This document shows, one piece after another, positions 1-6,210 of a stretch of 15,491 nt of DNA (positions are counted from its first letter, which is position 1; each line of letters begins with the position of its first letter). A program made the translations under genes and the position numbers. A model generated the notes under the pieces. It had not been told where the DNA came from, did not search any database, and saw nothing but the letters and a program-made list of their open reading frames with translations. The stretch covers positions 1 to 15,491 of the forward strand of contig NZ_JRND01000037.1 in the NCBI RefSeq assembly GCF_000758945.1, written 5' to 3'. Source of the DNA: Lancefieldella parvula_C (GTDB taxonomy: Bacteria; Actinomycetota; Coriobacteriia; Coriobacteriales; Atopobiaceae).

Positions 1-1064
1 CATGGGCTGAGTGGACAGGTGCTTTTGCATCTGGTTGGTTTAATACTCCAAATGGTCAGTCCTGGTACTTTGACTCCACAAAGCTAGGTAATCCCGCTTT
101 CCTTGGCGAGCATTCCATTAACGGTAAAGACTATTACTTTGACGAAGGTTACGGCCTTATTCGCAATTCATGGGTAACTCTTACCAATGGCGTAAGACGC
201 TGGGCTGGTCCAGACGGAGTTCTAACTGGACGTCTTTCTCCTGACGGCATCTTTACCGCTGATAACGGCACTCAACCTACAGGCACCGTGAAGCTCCCAG
301 GACTTACTCTTAACATTGACTCAGACCACAAAGTTAAAACTGGCTGGATAAAAGAGAACGGCAAGGACTATTACTACCTCAATGATGGTTCAGCTGCCTC
401 AAATTGGGTCAATATCCAGGGGACGTATTATTACTTCAACGCAAATGGTGAAAAACAGACTGGATGGATTCACCTTGGAAGTGGCTGGTATTACCTGGAC
501 GCTGACGGCAAAATGAGAACCGGTTGGATTAAAGATAATGGCAAAGACTATTATCTTGATTCCAACGGAACTATGGTAACTGGATACACCACCTGGGGCG
601 GCAAGCTCTATTGGGCTGGCGCAGACGGCGCCATGGAGGAGCAGCCTTGCTACTACCCTGATATGTACCGTTACGCTCAAAACTACTATAGCGCCACTAA
701 CTGGCTCATTCAGATTGATACTACTGGCAATCGCTTTGCTGTATACAGGGGTTCACACGGCAACTGGGTTGTTTGGTACGAATGGCAGTGCACTACAGGA
801 GCACCAGGCATGTGGACTCCTCATGGTCAATTTACCGTAGGTAACAAGGGTCTTTACTTTGGGTCTGGCTTTAGATGCTGGTATTACACGACCATTTCTG
901 GTGAGTATCTTATTCACTCCATTCTCTATAACTCCGACGGTTATACCGTCCGTGATGGTAGGCTTGGATACAACGGTTCCCACGGTTGCGTACGTCTTGC
1001 AACAGAAAACGCTAAGTGGGTTTATGACAACATTCCTTATGGAACTAAGATTGTTATTTGGTAA
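1..1064 (+). CDS. Cell wall-binding repeat L,D-transpeptidase (5' end outside window)
   Basis: The frame is open from the window edge (first full codon at 3) to TAA at 1062-1064, giving about 353 residues; the true start lies upstream, so the internal ATG/GTG codons are not starts. The N-terminal two thirds are aromatic/glycine repeats of the choline-binding or CW-binding type (for example TGWIKENGKDYYYL and TGWIKDNGKDYYL, YYFNANGEKQTGW, YYLDADGKMRTGW), with two RWAGPDG/YWAGADG variants. The last ~125 residues are a YkuD-type L,D-transpeptidase domain: a conserved His in LIHS (codon 915-917) and the catalytic motif SHGCVRL with Cys at 987-989. Family knowledge: such enzymes form 3-3 peptidoglycan crosslinks or attach proteins, outside the membrane, and the repeats anchor them to wall polymers. 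A signal peptide is expected but would be outside the window. The domain call is firm; the wall ligand is inferred. Confidence 0.9.
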   Translation, partial: WAEWTGAFASGWFNTPNGQSWYFDSTKLGNPAFLGEHSINGKDYYFDEGYGLIRNSWVTLTNGVRRWAGPDGVLTGRLSPDGIFTADNGTQPTGTVKLPGLTLNIDSDHKVKTGWIKENGKDYYYLNDGSAASNWVNIQGTYYYFNANGEKQTGWIHLGSGWYYLDADGKMRTGWIKDNGKDYYLDSNGTMVTGYTTWGGKLYWAGADGAMEEQPCYYPDMYRYAQNYYSATNWLIQIDTTGNRFAVYRGSHGNWVVWYEWQCTTGAPGMWTPHGQFTVGNKGLYFGSGFRCWYYTTISGEYLIHSILYNSDGYTVRDGRLGYNGSHGCVRLATENAKWVYDNIPYGTKIVIW

Positions 1065-1090
1065 TCCAAATAAACATGAAGCTCTATAGC

Positions 1091-1125
1091 AATAAACCCC
1101 AACTCATATTGAGCTGGGGTTTATT
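1091..1125. terminator. Bidirectional intrinsic terminator between convergent genes
   Basis: A 16-bp stem (1091-1106 with 1110-1125, one mismatch) closes a 3-nt loop. The arms start AATAAACCCC and end GGGGTTTATT, so both strands carry a T-rich run after the GC block. It lies between the L,D-transpeptidase (+) and the last gene of the ruv operon (-), and can end both transcripts. Confidence 0.85.
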
Positions 1126-1145
1126 TGTTAGCTTATAAAACGTGG

Positions 1146-1541
1146 TTACGCAAAATACTTTGCTTCAAAATCCTTAAATTGCTCTGGAGTAGCATTTTGA
1201 TCTACCGAGAAGGACTGTGCAACCGCTACTGCCTGCTGTCTTCTGAGACCAGCCTTATCCTCATCTCCTAGTTGATCATAAACGTGAGAGAGCCTGTCGA
1301 GGGCATACACCACATACTCTGCAACTGAATCAGCTACGCCGGAGAGCAACATCATCGTTACAAGAGAGTCTGGCGAAAGCGCAAGAGCAGTCTCTGGGCT
1401 CAAATCAATGAGCTCTGCAACAGCTGCCTCTACCCCATCGAGTGACTCTTCAGTTTGAGTCTCTAAAGCATTTCCCAAACCTGCTGTGACCGTTGAAGTA
1501 AAGTCATCGATTACTTCCAAAATGTAATCTCGTTGAAGCAT
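1146..1541 (-). CDS. Hypothetical acidic helical protein, last gene of the ruv operon
   Basis: This encodes 131 residues starting MLQRDYILEVIDDF. I do not recognise it with certainty. It is acidic, has no cysteines or membrane segment, and looks all-helical: an N-terminal MLQRDYI helix, a central LSPETALALSPDSLVTMML stretch, and a C-terminal ALDRLSHVYDQLGDEDKAGLRRQQAVAVA segment that resembles a TPR-like helix pair. The style recalls the small DUF6483-type proteins of Gram-positives, but that is from memory and weak. It begins 14 nt after the ruvB stop with only a poor Shine-Dalgarno (TTGGAA), so it is probably co-transcribed with and translationally linked to ruvB. It is followed by the bidirectional terminator. 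A DNA repair role would be guilt by association only. Confidence 0.75.
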   Translation of the reverse strand: MLQRDYILEVIDDFTSTVTAGLGNALETQTEESLDGVEAAVAELIDLSPETALALSPDSLVTMMLLSGVADSVAEYVVYALDRLSHVYDQLGDEDKAGLRRQQAVAVAQSFSVDQNATPEQFKDFEAKYFA

Positions 1542-1555
1542 TTTGTTCCAATCTA

Positions 1556-2623
1556 CTAGTTAGTAGGAACAGGAATACGTAAGTGATCAAATGCAGCATG
1601 CGTTGCCTGTCTACCTTGAGGTGTTCTAATAATAAGCCCTTGCTGCAAAAGATATGGCTCATAAACATCTTCAAGTGTAGACGGATCCTCTGAGACTGCA
1701 CTTGCAATGGTTGTGAGACCAACCGGACGACCTCTGAACGTCTCACAAAGCGCACGTAAAACACGTACGTCCATTACATCTAGACCAAGCTCATCAATCT
1801 CAAAGAATGAAAGCGCTTCTGAGGCTACCTGCCAGGTAATAGTACCTTCAGCTTTAACTTGTGCGTAATCTCGTACGCGTTTTAACAGACGATTTGCCAA
1901 GCGTGGTGTGCCTCTTGATCGAGAAGCAATTTCAGCAGCTCCCTGCTCATCAACTTCTACATCAAGGATGTTTGCCGAGCGCATGACAATAGTCTGAAGC
2001 TCAGGAACAGTATAGTAATCAAGGCGATAAGAAATACCAAAACGATCGCGCAAAGGACCGGTTAGAAGTCCTGTTCTTGTTGTTGCAGCTACAAGAGTAA
2101 AGCGTGGAATATCAAGCCTGATTGACCTTGCCGCAGGACCTTTGCCAATAACAATATCTAAGAAGAAGTCTTCCATTGCTGGATACAAAATTTCTTCAAC
2201 CTGGTGATTAAGCCTGTGAATCTCATCCACAAAGAGGATATCTCCCTCTTCAAGATTGGTGAGAATTGCTGCTAAATCTCCTGCTCGCTCAATTGCGGGA
2301 CCAGAGGTTGTATGAAGCTTTGAGCCCATTTCTCCTGCTAAAACACCAGCAAGTGTTGTTTTACCAAGGCCTGGAGGCCCAGAAAATATAACGTGATCAA
2401 GCGGCTCATTACGACTTTTTGCAGCCTCAATAAGAACACGGAGATTTGATTTAACGCGCTCTTGACCAAGATACTCATCAAGAGTTTTTGGTCGCAAGTT
2501 TCTATCTTGCTCCAGATCTTCTGCCTGAAGTCCACTAGAAACTACACGTTGAGAAGTGTGTCCTGGAAATGGAGCTGGAGTAGACGACGACTCAAATAAG
2601 TTATCTGCATCTGCTTCCCACAT
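1556..2623 (-). CDS. ruvB: Holliday junction branch migration ATPase RuvB
   Basis: This 355-residue AAA+ motor forms hexamers on DNA flanking the RuvA-bound Holliday junction and drives branch migration. Visible features are Walker A GPPGLGKT at about residues 82-89, Walker B ILFVDEIH (D133, E134), sensor 1 VAATTR at 178-183, the LRDRFG box at 191-196, and the GTPRLANRLLKRVRDYA sensor 2 region at about 239-255, followed by the winged-helix C-terminal domain (RTPQGRQAT). An extra ~35-residue N-terminal tail precedes the usual EDLEQDRNLRPKTLDEYLGQ start; it is longer than in many RuvB proteins. The ATG overlaps the ruvA stop by one base (TAATG), so the genes are translationally coupled. Family identity is certain from the motifs. 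Confidence 0.98.
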   Translation of the reverse strand: MWEADADNLFESSSTPAPFPGHTSQRVVSSGLQAEDLEQDRNLRPKTLDEYLGQERVKSNLRVLIEAAKSRNEPLDHVIFSGPPGLGKTTLAGVLAGEMGSKLHTTSGPAIERAGDLAAILTNLEEGDILFVDEIHRLNHQVEEILYPAMEDFFLDIVIGKGPAARSIRLDIPRFTLVAATTRTGLLTGPLRDRFGISYRLDYYTVPELQTIVMRSANILDVEVDEQGAAEIASRSRGTPRLANRLLKRVRDYAQVKAEGTITWQVASEALSFFEIDELGLDVMDVRVLRALCETFRGRPVGLTTIASAVSEDPSTLEDVYEPYLLQQGLIIRTPQGRQATHAAFDHLRIPVPTN

Positions 2624-3255
2624 TAATTACCACTTCCCAAACGCCTTAGTGCATATCCAATAGCAGCTTCAATTGTAATAGCACCAGCCTCTTCATACCC
2701 CTCAAGAGCAAGCGTTGCTTCCTGAGAAGTAAAGCCCATTCCAAGAAGAGCCTCAATAGCCTCTGATTCTACAGAGGTTACAGCAGGTTTTGGAATAGCA
2801 GCAAAGTCTGCAGGAGACGTAAGACCAACAAGCTGCTTAAGCTCTGCATCTTTTGCGAACACATCAGAAAGTTCAATTACTAAACGCTCTGCCTTCTTCT
2901 TACCAAGGCCAGAGACACTCTTAAGACGATTTCCGTCATTGGTAGCAACAATTACTGCAAGTTGCTGTGGCGTAAACGTAGAAAGCACAGAAAGAGCCAA
3001 TTTAGGACCTACTCCAGAAATTGCACGCAAGCGATCAAAGAGAGCTCGCTCTTCTCGCGAAGCAAAACCAAAGAGTTCCATTGAATCTTCTCTGACCACC
3101 ATACGAGTTAAAACGGTAACGCCTGCTTCACCCGCTTGTGGAAGCGAAGCAGCTGTTGAAGCTGATATACCCAGCTCATACCCAACGCCATTAACGTCGA
3201 GAACAGCAACTGAAGGAGTAACGGATACAAGTGTGCCCGTAAGCTGGACAATCAT
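2623..3255 (-). CDS. ruvA: Holliday junction binding protein RuvA
   Basis: This 210-residue protein tetramerises on four-way junctions and recruits RuvB. The N-terminal OB-fold domain (MIVQLTGTLVSV...DVNGVGYEL, to about residue 65) is followed by the FGFASREERALFDRLRAISGVGPKLAL segment and two helix-hairpin-helix motifs (ISGVGPKLA and VSGLGKKKAERL). After an alanine/proline linker comes the small C-terminal RuvB-binding domain (EAIEALLGMGFTSQEATLAL). Length is normal for the family. The start ATG overlaps the ruvC stop in ATGA, and an SD-like AGGGAAG lies upstream within ruvC. It sits in the usual ruvC-ruvA-ruvB order of Actinobacteria. Confidence 0.98.
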   Translation of the reverse strand: MIVQLTGTLVSVTPSVAVLDVNGVGYELGISASTAASLPQAGEAGVTVLTRMVVREDSMELFGFASREERALFDRLRAISGVGPKLALSVLSTFTPQQLAVIVATNDGNRLKSVSGLGKKKAERLVIELSDVFAKDAELKQLVGLTSPADFAAIPKPAVTSVESEAIEALLGMGFTSQEATLALEGYEEAGAITIEAAIGYALRRLGSGN

Positions 3256-3755
3256 AGTTGTATTCTTCCCTTTCCAAGCGAGGTGGTTCTTACAAGATTA
3301 GCGTGACAAACTGCAGCAGCTAAAGCGTCAGCCGCGTGATCTGGATGAGGCTGATGGTCCAAGCACAATATGTTTTGAACCATATACATAACCTGCTGTT
3401 TATCAGCAGCTCCTGTACCAACAACAGCTTGCTTTATCTGCATTGGAGTATATTCTCCAACCGTAAGACCTGCTTTAGAACAAGCGACAATAGCAGCACC
3501 GCGAGCATGTGCAGTAGGAATAGCAGATTTAACGTTTTGTCCAAAGTAAATGCTCTCAATAGAAAGAGCTTCTGGTGAAAACTTATCTATAACCTCAACA
3601 ATCTGGTTATAGATTCTTCCCAAGCGCATATCTATTGGTTCATCTGCGGTTGTAGTTATGCATCCATAGGCGCGTGCACGGCATTCAGAACCCCTTGTCT
3701 CTACAATTCCCCATCCAGTGTGAGCAAGACCAGGGTCTATTCCAAGAATTACCAT
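3252..3755 (-). CDS. ruvC: Crossover junction endodeoxyribonuclease RuvC
   Basis: This 167-residue Holliday junction resolvase makes symmetric metal-dependent nicks. The RNase H-like fold shows its catalytic acids: D7 in ILGIDPGLAHTG, E67 in LSIESIYF, and the C-terminal pair H140 and D143 in HPDHAADALA. His at the third position matches the Thermus-type RuvC rather than the Asp of E. coli, so it is a known variant and not a defect. Start is ATG at 3755 with a strong AGGAGGT ribosome binding site (3759-3765) directly abutting the SOS palindrome. It is the first gene of the ruvCAB operon and overlaps ruvA by four bases. Confidence 0.98.
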   Translation of the reverse strand: MVILGIDPGLAHTGWGIVETRGSECRARAYGCITTTADEPIDMRLGRIYNQIVEVIDKFSPEALSIESIYFGQNVKSAIPTAHARGAAIVACSKAGLTVGEYTPMQIKQAVVGTGAADKQQVMYMVQNILCLDHQPHPDHAADALAAAVCHANLVRTTSLGKGRIQL

Positions 3756-3764
3756 TGCACCTCC

Positions 3765-3790
3765 TAATATAGAACGTTCGTTCTATATTA
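3765..3790. promoter_or_regulatory. LexA SOS box at the ruvC promoter
   Basis: Two 11-bp arms (3765-3775 and 3780-3790) form a perfect dyad around the 4-nt spacer GTTC; the core GAAC-N4-GTTC (3772-3783) matches the Gram-positive/actinobacterial LexA operator. On the minus strand the outer arm contains an extended -10 element (TGA TAATAT, 3785-3793), so bound LexA would cover the -10 and the transcription start. No clear -35 was found. DNA damage induction of ruvCAB is inferred from the site; LexA itself is not in the window. Confidence 0.88.
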
Positions 3791-3816
3791 TCACAGAGTA
3801 TGCGCAAACGATGCAA

Positions 3817-5604
3817 CTAATTTTCTGAGAAAGGGCCTCTCCACATTTTGGGGTCAACCATGCCAATTTGTGCATCAGATTCTTGTGCCAGCTCTTTTAA
3901 AAGCTCCAGCATATCCTTAAAGCCCTCCTGAGCCTCTGTTGGATCAACTGACAACTCAGGTAGATGCATAGAAGCTCCTTGAATTTCTCGCAAAGAATTT
4001 CGCAAGGACTCTACCAGGTCAGATTCGGAAGCCTTTGTATCTCTAATTTTGTCTTGCCAGACTGATGCGTGTGGAATTTGGGCATTTGTGAGGCTTTTTG
4101 AAGACATTTCCAGAACCTCAGTGGTGTTTCTGCGGTCTTTTTGGCGAGCGTGAAGCCTAGAAATAATTGCTTTGACCTCGTCAACCTTTCCCATTTCTTC
4201 CACAATGGCAGAAATGCTTTTATTCCACTCAAGATAGCTGGTAAGCACATAATCAACAAACTCAATGCGTTCTTGAGGCGTTGGCGCGGCATTTTCTAGC
4301 CCATCAGTTACAACCTCAGAGATATTCTCGAGAACTGCATGGTCAATAGCTGGTGAGAAGGTATTTCTTACCCTAGCAAGGTCAACAATGTCTGCATGAT
4401 ACATATCACCAAGAGGCCACAGAGAATGCGCACTAGAAATCTCTGTTCCCTTGAGCGCAAGAATGGTTTTATCGGCAGTCTCAAGCGTTAAATAATTGTG
4501 CTGGTCAGCGTATGCATAGCCGTATGCACTCACCAATTTTGTATCGGTCAATGTCGAGAAAACCGTGCTATTCACAGCAACTTTATTAACCCGAAGTCTT
4601 GCGGTAAGCAACTCTGCAGCACTTGTTTCTCGAGAATCTTTGTTTGGAAGCAACAGTACGTGGACGCGCATAGGACCTAAAGCGTCTGAGGCAAGCGCAA
4701 CGGTGACAAGAGAATTGAGCGAACCGTCAACTGCAATAAACACGCCGTCAAAGCCCGACTTTACCGTGTAGTCTCGCACTCCTGTAGCTAATACACCCCA
4801 GGTAGTAAGCGCGCTGTTATAGACACCCGCAGTATCTTCTCTATCAAAGTTTTCAATAGTATCTTGGTCAACCTCGCAGACAACCATGTCTTCTGAGAAA
4901 GACGCTGCTTGTTTGACTAAATCTCCTGAAGGAGACAAGAAGAAGCTTGAACCACAAAACACCTGGTTACCATAGGCGCCAACAGCGTTTGCAGCGATAA
5001 GCCAGCTATCAAACTCCTCGACATCTCCCAGATAGCGGCTTTCTGCCACCGCCATGCCCATGGCGGACGACGAATCATCAACAGCAAAGCCAAAATACGG
5101 CAAGTAAATGACAGCATCTAACGAGTCGTCAACATCTTGCCACGCGTCAAGATCGTCGTAGGTAAAAGCGACGCCAAACGTAAGACCGCCTGCTTCAAAT
5201 TTTGCGAGCTCAAAGGTATTCTCGCCAGATGCTTGTGCGGAGCTGGCAGAGCGAGCAAGAGCGCTCATGTGAGCAATCTGAGCAGTCAGTTTAAGTGGAG
5301 TTACAGCACCGTTTCTGACGAGAAGAGCCTCGCTAGCTGCGCTTCCATCAAACTCTGTTACAACAGGAATGAGAGCCGCAATAGGAAGTTTTTCTGAAAG
5401 CAAATTAATAATCTCGGAGAGGTCTGCAAAAAGACCTTCTGTATCAGCTTCTGGCACACTGAGCAGTCCCGTAAGGGTTGGCGCAGGATAAATGACTAGC
5501 TCAGCGCCTTGTTGTTGGGCTCTCTGAGCATATTCCAGCATAGTCTGAGCGGTAAACTCAAAATCACCAACCTGAGTGTTCATTTGTGCAACTGCTATGC
5601 GCAT
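3817..5604 (-). CDS. Degenerate NAD synthetase-like protein (nitrilase domain + NadE-like domain), probable pseudoenzyme
   Basis: The 595-residue product has the architecture of glutamine-dependent NAD+ synthetase. A nitrilase-type amidase domain (MRIAVAQMNTQVGDFEFTAQ..., roughly 1-255) is followed by a NadE-like domain from about residue 262 (YNSALTTWGVLATGVRDYTVKSGFDGV). The family's key residues are replaced. The FPE glutamate is A41 (YPAPTLTG), the catalytic cysteine of the G-V-x-I-C-E-D motif is T148 (GVAFTYDD), and the ATP-binding SGGIDS loop is DGSLNS (293-298). The C-terminal NadE helices are recognisable (VLTSYLEWNKSISAIVEEMG, ISRLHARQKDRRN), followed by a ~90-residue acidic, helical tail. 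The frame is long and intact with normal codon use, so it is a maintained gene and not a decaying one. Start is ATG at 5604 with a modest SD (AGGA). Annotation pipelines may call it NAD+ synthase; I expect neither glutaminase nor synthetase activity. Confidence 0.85.
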   Translation of the reverse strand: MRIAVAQMNTQVGDFEFTAQTMLEYAQRAQQQGAELVIYPAPTLTGLLSVPEADTEGLFADLSEIINLLSEKLPIAALIPVVTEFDGSAASEALLVRNGAVTPLKLTAQIAHMSALARSASSAQASGENTFELAKFEAGGLTFGVAFTYDDLDAWQDVDDSLDAVIYLPYFGFAVDDSSSAMGMAVAESRYLGDVEEFDSWLIAANAVGAYGNQVFCGSSFFLSPSGDLVKQAASFSEDMVVCEVDQDTIENFDREDTAGVYNSALTTWGVLATGVRDYTVKSGFDGVFIAVDGSLNSLVTVALASDALGPMRVHVLLLPNKDSRETSAAELLTARLRVNKVAVNSTVFSTLTDTKLVSAYGYAYADQHNYLTLETADKTILALKGTEISSAHSLWPLGDMYHADIVDLARVRNTFSPAIDHAVLENISEVVTDGLENAAPTPQERIEFVDYVLTSYLEWNKSISAIVEEMGKVDEVKAIISRLHARQKDRRNTTEVLEMSSKSLTNAQIPHASVWQDKIRDTKASESDLVESLRNSLREIQGASMHLPELSVDPTEAQEGFKDMLELLKELAQESDAQIGMVDPKMWRGPFSEN

Positions 5605-5667
5605 ACCATTCCTATCATGAAGTGCTTAGTTTATTTTTACCCAAAAACAAACAGGTGTAGTAATAAG

Positions 5668-5696
5668 AAACGGAGCCGCAGGTAGCAGCTCCGTTT
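5668..5696 (-). terminator. Intrinsic terminator of the superoxide reductase gene
   Basis: A perfect 9-bp stem, AAACGGAGC (5668-5676) with GCTCCGTTT (5688-5696), has an 11-nt loop. Read on the minus strand it is followed by CTTATTACT, a T-rich tail. It lies 40 nt past the superoxide reductase stop and isolates that gene from the NadE-like gene downstream. Confidence 0.8.
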
Positions 5697-5735
5697 GACC
5701 TTAATAAGCTAGTGCTTATTGTTGAGTCAATAGAC

Positions 5736-6101
5736 TTAGAGGGAAACCTTCCAAAGACCGTGAAGGTTGCAGTACTCATAAGCCTCAGCCTCAACACCCT
5801 CCTCAAGAGTGAAGGTAGCAACTGGCTCCTGGCCAGGCTTAAGCTGTGCAAACTGAGCGCCGTTCTCAGAAACAAGAGCGATGAACTCAATGTAGTGCTC
5901 TTCGAGCATTGGATGAGCAACCTCACCAACACGAACGGTAACGGTGTTGCCCTCACGAGTAACAAATGGAACGTGCTTCTCAGCTGCACCGTCAGTAACG
6001 CCAGCCTGAAGAAGCTCAAGGTCTGCTGCCTCTACGTTGCCTGCGACACCGTAAACAACAGCGCCTGTCTCCTTGTTACGATAAAACTTTGCGTCGATCA
6101 T
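5736..6101 (-). CDS. Superoxide reductase (desulfoferrodoxin-family, single iron centre)
   Basis: The 121-residue protein has the full active-site set of superoxide reductase, which reduces superoxide to peroxide without making oxygen. These are E41-K42-H43 in EKHVPFV, H63 and H69 in HPMLEEHYIEF, and C111 with H114 in CNLHGLW. Spacing between the ligands matches the classical His4-Cys iron site. The N-terminal ~37 residues (KFYRNKETGAVVYGVAGN) keep the outline of the desulforedoxin domain but contain no cysteine, so the second iron centre is absent, as in class III enzymes. I chose ATG at 6101 because AGGAG sits 6 nt upstream; a GTG at 6116 in frame would overlap that ribosome binding site. 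It is a monocistronic unit with its own leader hairpin and terminator. Electron donor is unknown. Confidence 0.92.
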   Translation of the reverse strand: MIDAKFYRNKETGAVVYGVAGNVEAADLELLQAGVTDGAAEKHVPFVTREGNTVTVRVGEVAHPMLEEHYIEFIALVSENGAQFAQLKPGQEPVATFTLEEGVEAEAYEYCNLHGLWKVSL

Positions 6102-6116
6102 TTTTTCTCCTCTCAC

Positions 6117-6132
6117 GACATCCGAAGATGTC
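6117..6132 (-). promoter_or_regulatory. UUCG-capped hairpin in the superoxide reductase leader
   Basis: On the minus strand GACATC-TTCG-GATGTC forms a perfect 6-bp stem closed by the very stable C(UUCG)G tetraloop. It ends 5 nt before the ribosome binding site, leaving it single-stranded. It has no U-tract, so a 5' stabiliser or translation-control element is more likely than a terminator (inference). Confidence 0.65.
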
Positions 6133-6153
6133 AGAATTTCTTAGCAAGTTCTA

Positions 6154-6180
6154 CTTAAATAGTAACAGTTATTACTTAAG
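6154..6180. promoter_or_regulatory. Imperfect AT-rich palindrome upstream of superoxide reductase (candidate operator)
   Basis: This 27-bp dyad has 12-bp arms matching at 10 of 12 positions, outer ends CTTAA/TTAAG and centre CAG. It overlaps a possible extended -10 (TGT TACTAT) for the minus-strand gene. Size and AT content fit a Fur/PerR-family operator, but it does not match the PerR consensus well; the regulator is unknown. Confidence 0.4.
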
Positions 6181-6210
6181 AGTAACCTGCAAATTTAGAA
6201 TCGACAGAAT

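Noticed and set aside
288..290. GTG at 288 as the start of the L,D-transpeptidase
   Set aside because: The frame is open and repeat-like all the way to the window's left edge, so this is an internal codon.
3246..3755. RuvC with a missing catalytic Asp (His at 140)
   Set aside because: His at this position is the known Thermus-type active site, so it is not a defect.
5712..6158. A 148-codon plus-strand frame and a 134-codon minus-strand frame over the superoxide reductase
   Set aside because: Superoxide reductase is supported by its metal ligands and SD; the other frames are Ser/Leu-rich shadows without a ribosome binding site.
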